Origin: Fidelibacterota bacterium UBA7303
GTDB lineage: Bacteria; Fidelibacterota; Marinisomatia; Marinisomatales; UBA1611
DNA length: 9,290 nucleotides
Direction: 5' to 3'
NCBI GenBank assembly: GCA_002471805.1
Contig: DKQR01000014.1
Location: 1 to 9,290, forward strand
The notes below the pieces were generated by a model that did no database searches, was not told the origin of the DNA, and saw only the letters and a list, made by a program, of their open reading frames with translations. Each line of letters begins with the position of its first letter. Position 1 is the stretch's first letter. Position numbers and translations under genes: made by a program. This document shows positions 1-6,544 of this stretch, piece by piece.

Positions 1-111
1 TATATTAATTTTCCCTACCTTTCCAAAATCATAATCTGGGTTCACTGCGGGGCCATGCCAACATCCGCTAATTCCCATTGAGAAAAGAGCAAAGAAAACT
101 CTTTTTATCAT
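1..111 (-). CDS. Lipoprotein, N-terminal 37 residues only (runs off the window)
   Basis: Reading leftward from an ATG at 111, the frame is open to the window edge. The protein begins MIKRVFFALFSMGISGC: two basic residues, a short hydrophobic stretch and a good lipobox I14-S15-G16 before Cys17. It is therefore very likely a lipoprotein cleaved by signal peptidase II and anchored in the envelope. After the cysteine comes WHGPAVNPDYDFGKVGKINI. The pattern 'NPDYDF-x-K' followed by a short beta strand is one I associate with FCB lipoproteins whose mature part starts with a CsgG/TolB-N-like or DUF4136-like domain, but too little is present to assign a family. Its ATG overlaps the TGA of the upstream TPR-like gene (ATGA, 109-111 against 108-110), which indicates translational coupling. 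The C-terminus lies outside the window. Confidence 0.72.
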   Translation of the reverse strand, partial: MIKRVFFALFSMGISGCWHGPAVNPDYDFGKVGKINI

Positions 112-410
112 TCCCGGGACAGGCTTTGGATATGGACTGTGGCTTCTTCCGTTAATAATTTATCCCTGGAATGTTTCAGACAATTTTTCCATGCAGAGAG
201 TGCCTCATCCGGTTCATCCAGCGCTTCATGGAGGAGTGCCTTTAAGCGAAAGACTTCGGGATTGGCTTGATCCATGTTTTGTGCTTCAACCACATGAGAT
301 AATGCATCTCTATACAGACCGGCTTTCATGGCGGAGGCTGCTTTCATAAGTGGATCATCTGGTGCAGAAAAAAGAATGTTGGCTACCAGTAAAAAAGAAA
401 TGATTTTCAT
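108..410 (-). CDS. Small secreted TPR-like protein, unknown function
   Basis: This is a 100-residue protein. Residues 1-16 (MKIISFLLVANILFSA) form a signal peptide with one lysine and a hydrophobic core; there is no lipobox cysteine, so export to the periplasm is expected. Residues about 22-95 are helical and look like one to two tetratricopeptide units: AASAMKAGLYRDALSHVVEA, then NPEVFRLKALLHEALDEPDE followed by ALSAWKNCL. The spacing of small residues (A/G) and the 'A..AW..CL' end are typical of TPR helices, which usually mediate protein-protein contacts. It starts 5 bases after the CBS open frame ends and overlaps the following lipoprotein gene by 4 bases, so it probably acts with that lipoprotein. 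There is no Shine-Dalgarno sequence before the ATG, so it may rely on coupling. The family and exact role are not recognised. Confidence 0.75.
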   Translation of the reverse strand: MKIISFLLVANILFSAPDDPLMKAASAMKAGLYRDALSHVVEAQNMDQANPEVFRLKALLHEALDEPDEALSAWKNCLKHSRDKLLTEEATVHIQSLSRE

Positions 411-415
411 AATGA

Positions 416-609
416 TTACTGATTCTTGGTAAGATTATCAATAGCTTTCAAAACATTTCTGCATCTAATCTGCCCTACAAGTTTTCTATTGTCCAGTAAG
501 GGGAACCTCCGAAAAGGCAGATCGAGGAATTTCTGAGCTGCTTCAGATAGGCTATCATACAAATTGATAGTAGTTAACTTAGTGGACATATAATCTTTCT
601 AATTTTCAT
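416..609 (-). pseudogene. CBS-domain protein, short and apparently frameshifted
   Basis: An open frame of 57 codons starts at an ATG at 589 (MSTKLTTINLYDSLSEAAQK...) and ends with TAA at 416-418. It reads as the second half of a typical paired-CBS protein: 'MST.L.TI...DSLSEAA..FL', then PFRRFPLLDNRKLVGQ and IRCRNVLKAI. In the family, the latter segment is usually close to 'VGQISRRDVLRAI'. A much better translation start lies 20 bases upstream: an ATG at 609 preceded at 8 bases by AGGAG. It encodes MKIRKI in the frame that would join to MSTKL if two bases (an extra AT at 590-591) were absent. The joined N-terminus 'MKIRKIMSTKL' is what this family normally shows. As written, the frame from 609 stops after 11 codons at 574. 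The usual first CBS domain is absent, and the bases upstream hold stops in all relevant frames. Either this is a decayed gene, or the short form starting at 589 is translated by re-initiation. CBS domains bind adenine nucleotides and regulate partner proteins. Confidence 0.55.
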
Positions 610-617
610 AGATAGTT

Positions 618-622
618 CTCCT
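618..622 (-). promoter_or_regulatory. Consensus Shine-Dalgarno site (AGGAG) before ATG 609
   Basis: On the minus strand AGGAG lies 8 bases upstream of the ATG at 609, an ideal spacing. It is the strongest ribosome binding site in the window, where most other genes have none. It argues that the ancestral CBS gene started at 609 rather than at the internal ATG at 589. Confidence 0.5.
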
Positions 623-637
623 AACTATATTGGACTG

Positions 638-667
638 AATATAGGTTCTGAAATATCTATGAACCAA
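638..667 (-). promoter_or_regulatory. Candidate sigma70-type promoter for the CBS / TPR / lipoprotein unit
   Basis: On the minus strand, TTGGTT (662-667) and TATATT (638-643) are separated by 18 bases. The -10 matches TATAAT at five of six positions; the -35 keeps TTG only. It would start transcription about 20 bases before the AGGAG site. A short inverted repeat (GGTTC/GAACC, 644-648 and 661-665, 12-base loop) overlaps the -35 and spacer, and a second one (ATTGG/CCAAT, 629-633 and 664-668) brackets the element. Either could be an operator, but 5-base arms in AT-rich DNA occur by chance. The rest of the 590-729 gap shows no gene and no obvious terminator for the TatT-like gene that ends at 730. 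Confidence 0.35.
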
Positions 668-729
668 TAAGTGATTCATCATTTAAGATAAAAAATTATA
701 AAGATCGGTTACTTTTAGCGGACATTATT

Positions 730-1599
730 TTATTCGAATAAGGTAGCTTCAATGGCAAGTAAATATCTGGCTCGATCCTGGTAAAGGATATTTTCTGGAA
801 GGATTTCTGATTGATTGTAAAGATCTGTTGTAATCACTTCTGATAATTGCTGGTGGAAAAATTCACGGTTGCCCTTCTTCTGGTGATAATATTCCGCCAT
901 TTGCACCGCATTACCCAGGTATTCAGGGTGATGGGTAAGTGCCTGTTCAAAATATTTTTTTGATTGGGAAATATCCACGCCTGGAAGACGGGTATATAAA
1001 GTGCCAAAAAAACGGTAGGGTCCACCAAAATGGTAACCCGGATTCAGGGAATTAATGCGGTGCATGATCACTTCCAGGAGTTCGCGATTATTTAATCGTT
1101 CTATCACTGGTTTGGTATATAAATAATATGCCTGATTTGTAGCCCACCAATAAAGACCAGGTACAATATTCTGAGGGGCATCTGCTATTGCCGATAGGAG
1201 CCTAAATGTGCTGTCGCCTTGTGCGACTTGGTAAGTTGACTGGAAATCTGGGTGACTCAAGGTAGCTTTTTTTGAAATATCAGCACCAATTTGAAACAAG
1301 CTGTCTTTTATTCTGGCATTGGACGCAGAGAATAAAGCCTGCGTATATAGAACCTGACTGTAAAGAATAGCCAGGTTAAAATCTTCTGATCGTTTTTCGT
1401 AGGCCAGGCTGATGAAATGCTCAGCATAGAATAGCGATAACGAATCATTTCGATTTGCCCAGTGCAATTTTCCCTGCTCAATCAAGTAGTCAACATTTTT
1501 CTCGACTGCGTTTACCTGCTGTCCGGTGCCAGCACAGTGCAACCATAACTGTGCTGGCAACACTAGTAATAGTATTTTTGCTGTTTGACGATTAATCAA
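730..1599 (-). CDS. TatT-like TPR lipoprotein (TRAP transporter T-component family)
   Basis: This is a 289-residue protein with a lipoprotein-like leader: R4, K8, then a hydrophobic run ILLLVLPAQLWL to Cys22 (HCAGTG). The residues before the cysteine (W-L-H) are a poor lipobox, so lipid attachment is likely but not certain. The body is helical. Family-like signatures are GLYWWATNQAYY (148-159), the block GGPYRFFGTLYTRLPG (192-207), SKKYFEQALTHHPEYLGNAV (213-232), AEYYHQKKGNREFFHQQL (235-252) and a C-terminal LPEN...RARYLLA (268-282). These match my memory of TatT, a periplasmic lipoprotein of TPR repeats that trimerises and partners the substrate-binding protein of some TRAP transporters. No TRAP binding protein or membrane subunit lies in this window, so the partner is unknown. 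The start is TTG at 1599, with no in-frame ATG near it and no Shine-Dalgarno site. It is transcribed divergently from phoH. Confidence 0.7.
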   Translation of the reverse strand: MINRQTAKILLLVLPAQLWLHCAGTGQQVNAVEKNVDYLIEQGKLHWANRNDSLSLFYAEHFISLAYEKRSEDFNLAILYSQVLYTQALFSASNARIKDSLFQIGADISKKATLSHPDFQSTYQVAQGDSTFRLLSAIADAPQNIVPGLYWWATNQAYYLYTKPVIERLNNRELLEVIMHRINSLNPGYHFGGPYRFFGTLYTRLPGVDISQSKKYFEQALTHHPEYLGNAVQMAEYYHQKKGNREFFHQQLSEVITTDLYNQSEILPENILYQDRARYLLAIEATLFE

Positions 1600-1663
1600 T
1601 GTCAGTAAATCAGTATTGCAATTGGTAAATTTTACTCCAAGAAATTACACTCCTCTACAAATC

Positions 1664-2623
1664 ATGGAAAAGATACTTGAATTAAAGACCATTGAACCCG
1701 CAAGTCTCCTAGGCGTGGGCGATGCGCATTTAAAATTAATTGAAGAAGCCTTACCAGCAACACTTGTGGTGCGAGGTGAGGTGATCAAGATAAGTGGTGA
1801 TAAAACCATTGTGGAACAAGTTCATGAAATTCTACACGAAATGATGACCACACTGGGCAGTAAAGGCAGTCTTTCGTCCCGGGATGTGCAGAAATTGATC
1901 ACACTTGTGCAATCTGCGAATGGACATGCAGGAACGACCCCGGTTCCACCTGACCATGTGATTCACTATGGACGAAAAGGTGCCATTGTGCCCAAGACCA
2001 CAGGCCAAGTGCGATACGCTGATCTTGTGATGAAAAACGATATTGTATTTTCTGTGGGACCTGCCGGCACCGGAAAAACTTTTCTAGCCGTAGCCTTTGC
2101 GGTGGCAGCCCTGGAGAGTCATGAAGCAGACCGTATTATCCTGTGCCGACCTGCGGTTGAAGCAGGGGAGAGCCTGGGTTTCCTACCCGGTGATTTGAAG
2201 GAAAAGGTAGACCCCTATCTTGCTCCGCTTTATGATGCTTTAAGTTACATGCTGCCCCAGAATAAAATGAGAACGTTACTGGAAAACAAAACGATAGAAG
2301 TGGTGCCACTGGCTTATATGCGAGGCCGGACATTGGACAATGCTTTTATGATCCTGGATGAGGCGCAAAATGCCGCGGTTATGCAAATGAAAATGTTTTT
2401 AACAAGACTGGGCAATGGATCAAGGGCAATCGTGACCGGTGATGTGACGCAGATTGATCTAAAAAAACGGACAGATTCAGGTCTTGTTCAGGTGGTGCAA
2501 ATTTTGCAAAATGTTGAAGGAATAGGATTTGTAACTCTTGATGAAGCCGATGTGGTCAGACATCCGCTTGTTAGAAAAATCATACTGGCCTACGATGGCC
2601 ATCAGCAAAATAAGAAGAAATAA
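1664..2623 (+). CDS. ybeZ: PhoH-like ATPase (YbeZ family)
   Basis: The protein has 319 residues from ATG 1664. The frame stays open upstream to a TTG at 1616 (16 more residues), but family members begin close to 'ME..IEL......LLGV.D..LK.IE', which matches MEKILELKTIEPASLLGVGD, so ATG 1664 is preferred. Counting from 1664, residues 1-75 form the N-terminal RNA-binding-like region (LVVRGEVIKISGD). The ATPase follows, with Walker A GPAGTGKT (132-139), CRPAVEAGESLGFLPGD (161-177), Walker B FMILDEAQN (228-236) and the sensor-like SRAIVTGDVTQIDL (253-266). YbeZ is a cytoplasmic ATPase linked to the YbeY RNase and to ribosome and rRNA quality control. Its usual neighbour ybeY is not directly downstream here. 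There is no clear Shine-Dalgarno site. The 64 bases between this start and the divergent TatT-like gene must hold its promoter; TTGACG at 1585-1590 is a possible -35 but has no convincing -10. Confidence 0.93.
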   Translation: MEKILELKTIEPASLLGVGDAHLKLIEEALPATLVVRGEVIKISGDKTIVEQVHEILHEMMTTLGSKGSLSSRDVQKLITLVQSANGHAGTTPVPPDHVIHYGRKGAIVPKTTGQVRYADLVMKNDIVFSVGPAGTGKTFLAVAFAVAALESHEADRIILCRPAVEAGESLGFLPGDLKEKVDPYLAPLYDALSYMLPQNKMRTLLENKTIEVVPLAYMRGRTLDNAFMILDEAQNAAVMQMKMFLTRLGNGSRAIVTGDVTQIDLKKRTDSGLVQVVQILQNVEGIGFVTLDEADVVRHPLVRKIILAYDGHQQNKKK

Positions 2624-2681
2624 TTATTGTATCGCATTGAAGAACCACCTTGTACAGAGTTATCTAAACGCTTAAGAAAAG

Positions 2682-2722
2682 TTGAATTCTAATTAATTTC
2701 CCACCCCGAACGAGTATAAAAT
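2682..2722 (+). promoter_or_regulatory. Weak candidate promoter for the thiolase-led operon
   Basis: The 113 bases between phoH and the thiolase gene contain TATAAAAT at 2715-2722, a good -10 shape 14 bases before the ATG. A possible -35, TTAATT (2693-2698), is 16 bases upstream of it; TTGAAT at 2682 is too far. With so short a distance to the ATG, the leader would be very short or nearly absent. No strong terminator hairpin for phoH is visible in this gap, so read-through from phoH is also possible. Confidence 0.25.
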
Positions 2723-2736
2723 ATTGAACATGCGGC

Positions 2737-3921
2737 ATGCAGTCTAATTCAGTTATAATTACAGCAAAAAGAACACCTATTGGCTCTTTTCAAGGTTCTT
2801 TATATCCTTTGTCCGCTCCGCAGCTTGGCGCAACGGTAATTAGGGCCATAGTAACGGAAACGGGTATTAAAAAAGCAGCGATAGACGAAGTCATTATGGG
2901 TAACGTTCTGTCAGCGGGAATTGGCCAGGCCCCAGCCCGCCAGGCAGCTCTTTTTGGAGGACTTCCAAATTCTGTAGAATGTATGACCATCAATAAAATG
3001 TGCGGTTCTGGTCTGAAAGCTGTTATGCTGGCCGATCAGGCCATTGGTATTGGTGATGCGGAACTGGTTATTGCAGGCGGCATGGAGAATATGTCCAATG
3101 CCCCTTACCTCCTTACTGGAGCCAGAATCGGCTATCGGCTTGGGCATGGAAAAATGATTGACAGCATGATTCATGACGGTCTTTGGGATGCCTTTAATGA
3201 CAAGCACATGGGTAACTGTGCCGAATTGTGTGCCAGGGACAGAGAATTCACTCGCGAGGCTCAGGATGGATTTGCAATTGAATCTTACAAAAGAGCCCAG
3301 ACTGCCCAGAATGAAGGTATTTTTTCCCATGAGATTGTTCCTGTACAAATCGATCAACATAGGGGGGACCCCATTCAGGTCTATCAGGATGAAGAGCCTG
3401 GAAAAACCAGGTTCGAAAAAATCCCAACTCTGAACCCGGCCTTTGAAAAAGGTGGAACTATTACGGCTGCCAATGCTTCAAAACTGAACGATGGTGCTGC
3501 TGCAGTTTTGATTGCCAGTGAGGGTAGAGCAAAAGAATTAGGATTAACACCATCGGCAAGAGTGGTTGCCCAGGCATCTGCTGCTCATGAGCCAGAATGG
3601 TTCACTACTGCCCCGGGGAAAGCAATTGGCAAGGTATTGGAAAAGGCGGGTTTATCGGCTGAAGATATTGATTTGTGGGAGATCAATGAGGCTTTTTCTG
3701 CTGTGACTATGGCAGCCATGGAAGATTTTAACATCGATCATAAAAAGGTGAATATCTATGGCGGTGCTGTGGCACTGGGGCATCCGATTGGTGCCTCGGG
3801 AGCAAGAATATTAACTACATTATTAAATGCTCTTGGTCGAACCAACTCTAAATATGGACTTGCGACACTTTGTATTGGAGGTGGCGAAGCCTCTGCTGTT
3901 ATTCTAGAAAAATATGATTGA
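2737..3921 (+). CDS. Acetyl-CoA C-acyltransferase (biosynthetic-type thiolase)
   Basis: This 394-residue protein has the normal length for the family, with all catalytic parts. The nucleophilic cysteine is Cys89 in NKMCGSGLKAV, the NEAF motif is at 317-320, His349 lies in GGAVALGHPIGASGAR, and the second catalytic cysteine Cys379 is in CIGGGEASA. The opening VIITAKRTPIGSFQG is also classical. Thiolases join two acetyl-CoA to acetoacetyl-CoA or run the reverse cleavage of 3-oxoacyl-CoA in the cytoplasm. The sequence is closest in feel to the tetrameric AtoB/Thl group rather than to long-chain FadA, but substrate range cannot be read from sequence alone. With an acyl-CoA dehydrogenase and a branched-chain aminotransferase next to it, cleavage of acetoacetyl-CoA or 2-methylacetoacetyl-CoA (isoleucine breakdown) is a reasonable inference. 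The start has no Shine-Dalgarno site. The stop overlaps the next gene by 8 bases. Confidence 0.93.
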   Translation: MQSNSVIITAKRTPIGSFQGSLYPLSAPQLGATVIRAIVTETGIKKAAIDEVIMGNVLSAGIGQAPARQAALFGGLPNSVECMTINKMCGSGLKAVMLADQAIGIGDAELVIAGGMENMSNAPYLLTGARIGYRLGHGKMIDSMIHDGLWDAFNDKHMGNCAELCARDREFTREAQDGFAIESYKRAQTAQNEGIFSHEIVPVQIDQHRGDPIQVYQDEEPGKTRFEKIPTLNPAFEKGGTITAANASKLNDGAAAVLIASEGRAKELGLTPSARVVAQASAAHEPEWFTTAPGKAIGKVLEKAGLSAEDIDLWEINEAFSAVTMAAMEDFNIDHKKVNIYGGAVALGHPIGASGARILTTLLNALGRTNSKYGLATLCIGGGEASAVILEKYD

Positions 3922-5056
3922 TTTTACACTTACAGAGGACCAGGAACTGATCCAAAAAACCGCCCGGGAATTTGCTGTTGAACACCTTGCCCCTGGTGTG
4001 ATGGATCGTGATGAAAATGCTGAATTTCCATATGAACAAATAAAATTGATGGGTGAATTAGGCTTTATGGGAATGATGGTGCCGGAGGAATATAGTGGTG
4101 CGGGAATGGACACATTGACCTATGTTATTGCGTTGGAGGAAATTGCAGCGGTAGAAGCGGCAGCGTCCACGATTATGTCCGTAAATAATTCTTTGGTCTG
4201 TCAGCTTTTAGCGGATTGGGGCACCAATGTCCAAAAAGATCAATATTTAAAAACGTTAGCCAGTGGTATAAAACTGGGTGCCTATAGTCTCAGTGAACCT
4301 CAATCTGGATCTGATGCCAGCAACTTAAGAACCCATGCCAGACGAAAAAATGGCCATTATATCATCAATGGCACGAAAAACTGGGTAACCAATGGCATCA
4401 ATTCTGATATTGTGGTCATGTTTTGTCTCACGGATAAAGACCTTGGATCCAAAGGAATTTCCGCTTTCATTGTAGATAAAGGGATGGCAGGATTTTCCAC
4501 TGGAAAAAAGGAAGACAAGCTGGGTATCCGGGCTTCGGACACCTGTGAATTGTATTTTGAGGATTGCGAAGTACCAGTGGAAAACAGAATAGGAGAGGAA
4601 GGAGCTGGATTTAAAATAGCAATGAATACTCTGGGGGGAGGGCGGATTGGTATTGCCGCCCAGGGGTTGGGCATTGCCCGTGCCGCCCTGGAAGCGGCAG
4701 TATCTTATGCTGGTGCGCGCAAACAGTTTGGAAAAACTATAGGATCATTTGGAGCTATACAAAATAAACTGGCAAATACAGCCACAGAAATTGATGCTGC
4801 ACGATTGTTGATCTGGCGTGCGGCAAAATTAAAAGATAGAGGGAAACCGTACGTGAAAGAGAGTTCAATGGCAAAATTGTATGCATCAACTGTGGCCATG
4901 AAAGCAGCCACAGACTGTGTCCAGATATACGGCGGTTATGGATACATGCGGGAATACGGGGTAGAACGCTTGATGCGCGATGCCAAGATCACTCAGATTT
5001 ATGAAGGAACATCTGAAATTCAACAACTTGTAATTGGTCGGGAATTGATGAAATGA
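3914..5056 (+). CDS. Acyl-CoA dehydrogenase, short-chain/branched-chain type
   Basis: This 380-residue FAD flavoprotein is full length for the family. The N-terminal helical domain (1-120) is followed by the flavin-contact segment LGAYSLSEPQSGSDA (121-135) and KNWVTNG (155-161). The C-terminal helical domain carries ARKQFGKTIGSFGAIQNKLA, QIYGGYGYMREYGVERLMRD and the catalytic base Glu364 in IYEGTSEIQ. The position of this glutamate, with the 'YEGTSEIQ' context, is that of short-chain (butyryl-CoA) dehydrogenases; isovaleryl-type enzymes have the base elsewhere. It forms the trans-2,3 double bond of an acyl-CoA and passes electrons to an electron-transfer flavoprotein, which is not in the window. 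The gene begins inside the thiolase 3' end (8-base overlap) and ends in an ATGA overlap with the aminotransferase, so co-translation is expected. It has no Shine-Dalgarno site of its own. Confidence 0.94.
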   Translation: MIDFTLTEDQELIQKTAREFAVEHLAPGVMDRDENAEFPYEQIKLMGELGFMGMMVPEEYSGAGMDTLTYVIALEEIAAVEAAASTIMSVNNSLVCQLLADWGTNVQKDQYLKTLASGIKLGAYSLSEPQSGSDASNLRTHARRKNGHYIINGTKNWVTNGINSDIVVMFCLTDKDLGSKGISAFIVDKGMAGFSTGKKEDKLGIRASDTCELYFEDCEVPVENRIGEEGAGFKIAMNTLGGGRIGIAAQGLGIARAALEAAVSYAGARKQFGKTIGSFGAIQNKLANTATEIDAARLLIWRAAKLKDRGKPYVKESSMAKLYASTVAMKAATDCVQIYGGYGYMREYGVERLMRDAKITQIYEGTSEIQQLVIGRELMK

Positions 5057-6087
5057 AAGAAGATCAAAAAGTTAATATTAACTGGGATAGCCTTGGTTTT
5101 GATGTGATGGCGACAAAAAGCATGTTTCATGCAATCTGTACCGAAGATGGTCAGTGGTCTAATGGTGAGTTAATCCCCTACGGACCTATTCAATTGTCAC
5201 CTGCAGCAGGTGTTTTGAATTATGGCCAGGGTGTTTTTGAGGGAATGAAAGCATCTAGAACAGCACGAGAGAATGTGGTATTATTCCGCCCGGATATGAA
5301 TGCAAAACGAATGGCTAGGTCTTCCAGACGCTTATGTATTCCGGAAATGCAGAAATCTTTTTTTCTTCGGGCAGTGACGGCAACCGTAAAGGATAATTTA
5401 GATTATATACCCCCCTGTGGAAAGGGCAGCCTATACGTGCGGCCAATTGTATGGGGGACGGCACCTGTGCTTGGTGTTCGACCTGTCTCTGAATACACTT
5501 TTATGGTCTTTGTTTCGCCGGTAGGGCCCTATTTTAAAGGAGGTGTAAAGCCTCTTAATCTAAAAGTAACCACAGCTTACCACCGCGCGGCGCCAAAAGG
5601 CATAGGTAACGCCAAAGCAATTGGGAATTATTCCGCCTCTCTCTATCCATTGATGGAAGCGAAAAGTCAGGGTTATGATGAAGTTATTTATCTGGATGCA
5701 AAACATGAGAACCGAATTGAAGAGGTTGGATCTGCCAATGTTTTTATCGTCAAGGATAATGTTCTTAAAACTCCAAAATTGGATGGCTCTATCCTACCCG
5801 GTGTGACACGTGACTCAACAATCACCATTGCAAAAAAAATTCATAACCACGATGTGCTGGAAACTGAAATCACCATAGATGAAATTTTACATGCTGATGA
5901 GGTATTTTGCACAGGGACAGCTGTTGTGGTGACGCCTGTTGGCACAATTACCCACCAAGGGGAGAAAATAGTGATCCGTGATGGAAATATGGGGCCCTGT
6001 ACACAAAGACTCCGTGAAACGTTAGTGGGCATTCAACTTCAGGAAATAGATGACCCTTTTGGATGGGCCATAGCAGTAAGTGGATAA
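5053..6087 (+). CDS. ilvE: Branched-chain amino acid aminotransferase (fold type IV, BCAT class II)
   Basis: This 344-residue PLP enzyme interconverts leucine, isoleucine and valine with their 2-oxo acids using 2-oxoglutarate/glutamate. Visible signatures are INWDSLGFDV near the start, LSPAAGVLNYGQGVFEGMKA (48-67), LFRPDMNAKRM (77-87), GKGSLYVRPIVWGTAPVLG (123-141), the PLP lysine Lys188 in IGNAKAIGNYSAS, IEEVGSANVF (222-231), and the phosphate-binding CTGTAVVVTPVG (286-297). The wording of these blocks is that of the larger eukaryote/plant-like BCAT group (TIGR01123 type), not the shorter E. coli IlvE. Where most members have 'GTGGVK' before the lysine, this one has 'GIGNAK', a mild variation. 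It overlaps the acyl-CoA dehydrogenase stop by 4 bases (ATGA), and nusB follows after 23 bases. It could serve biosynthesis, degradation or both; the acyl-CoA neighbours favour a link to degradation. Confidence 0.92.
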   Translation: MKEDQKVNINWDSLGFDVMATKSMFHAICTEDGQWSNGELIPYGPIQLSPAAGVLNYGQGVFEGMKASRTARENVVLFRPDMNAKRMARSSRRLCIPEMQKSFFLRAVTATVKDNLDYIPPCGKGSLYVRPIVWGTAPVLGVRPVSEYTFMVFVSPVGPYFKGGVKPLNLKVTTAYHRAAPKGIGNAKAIGNYSASLYPLMEAKSQGYDEVIYLDAKHENRIEEVGSANVFIVKDNVLKTPKLDGSILPGVTRDSTITIAKKIHNHDVLETEITIDEILHADEVFCTGTAVVVTPVGTITHQGEKIVIRDGNMGPCTQRLRETLVGIQLQEIDDPFGWAIAVSG

Positions 6088-6110
6088 GCAGAATCAATTG
6101 GTTGGACCGC

Positions 6111-6542
6111 ATGACCCGTTCTAAACACCATCCAAGACGAGATGCACGGGAAGGAGCCATGCAGGCCCTTTTTGCCAGTCAGTTTTCCGATGAATCGTCT
6201 CCAGAGATACTGGCTAGATTTCTAGACTCATTCCCCAATCGCAGGAAAAGCAGGTCTTTTATCAAGGAACTTTACCAGTGTGTCATTGAACATTCTGACT
6301 GGGCTGACGGCCTAATAAAAAGTCATTTACAAAACTGGGAGTTTGATCGTGTTGCACAGGTCGATCAAGTTTTACTGAGAATGGGCGTATGTGAAATATT
6401 TTTTATGGATGATATACCCCCAAAAGTCACCATCAGCGAAATGGTAGAAATAGCGAAAATATACAGCACAGAAGAGAGTTCCGGTTTTATTAATGGTATT
6501 CTGGATTCTGTTTTCAAAGATTACCAGCAGAAAGTGAATTGA
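6111..6542 (+). CDS. nusB: Transcription antitermination factor NusB
   Basis: The protein has 143 residues from ATG 6111. An upstream in-frame ATG at 6063 lies inside the aminotransferase gene and would add 16 residues unlike the family. From 6111 the protein opens MTRSKHHPRRDAREGAMQAL, matching the usual short basic lead and 'RR.AR..A.QALF'. The C-terminal half carries the conserved block: VDQVLLRMGVCEIFFMDDIP (84-103), PKVTISEMVEIAKIYSTEES (104-123) and GFINGILDSVF (125-135). NusB is an all-helical RNA-binding protein that, with NusE (S10), binds boxA RNA and prevents early termination, especially on rRNA transcripts. The length is normal for the family. Its stop is 2 bases before the secA start, so the two are surely co-expressed. 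Confidence 0.93.
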   Translation: MTRSKHHPRRDAREGAMQALFASQFSDESSPEILARFLDSFPNRRKSRSFIKELYQCVIEHSDWADGLIKSHLQNWEFDRVAQVDQVLLRMGVCEIFFMDDIPPKVTISEMVEIAKIYSTEESSGFINGILDSVFKDYQQKVN

Positions 6543-6544
6543 AT

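Noticed and set aside
629..668. Nested inverted repeats ATTGG/CCAAT and GGTTC/GAACC as a terminator for the TatT-like gene
   Set aside because: The arms are only 5 bases, no T-run follows on the minus strand, and the position fits a promoter or operator better. Chance pairing in AT-rich DNA is likely.
2627..2692. A 21-codon open frame just after phoH (TTG start, reading LYRIEEPPCTELSKRLRKVEF)
   Set aside because: It is too short, has no ribosome site and no family I recognise. Its composition looks protein-like, but chance or a decayed tail is the simpler reading.
2911..3360. A 149-residue open frame on the minus strand inside the thiolase gene
   Set aside because: The plus-strand thiolase is complete with all catalytic residues; the minus-strand frame shows no domain or start signal and is a shadow of it.
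4357..4674. A 105-residue minus-strand open frame inside the acyl-CoA dehydrogenase gene
   Set aside because: It is proline- and serine-rich antisense of a conserved enzyme, with no recognisable domain.
6063..6110. Upstream in-frame extension of nusB
   Set aside because: It overlaps the end of the aminotransferase gene and its residues do not match the NusB N-terminus; ATG 6111 gives the usual family length.
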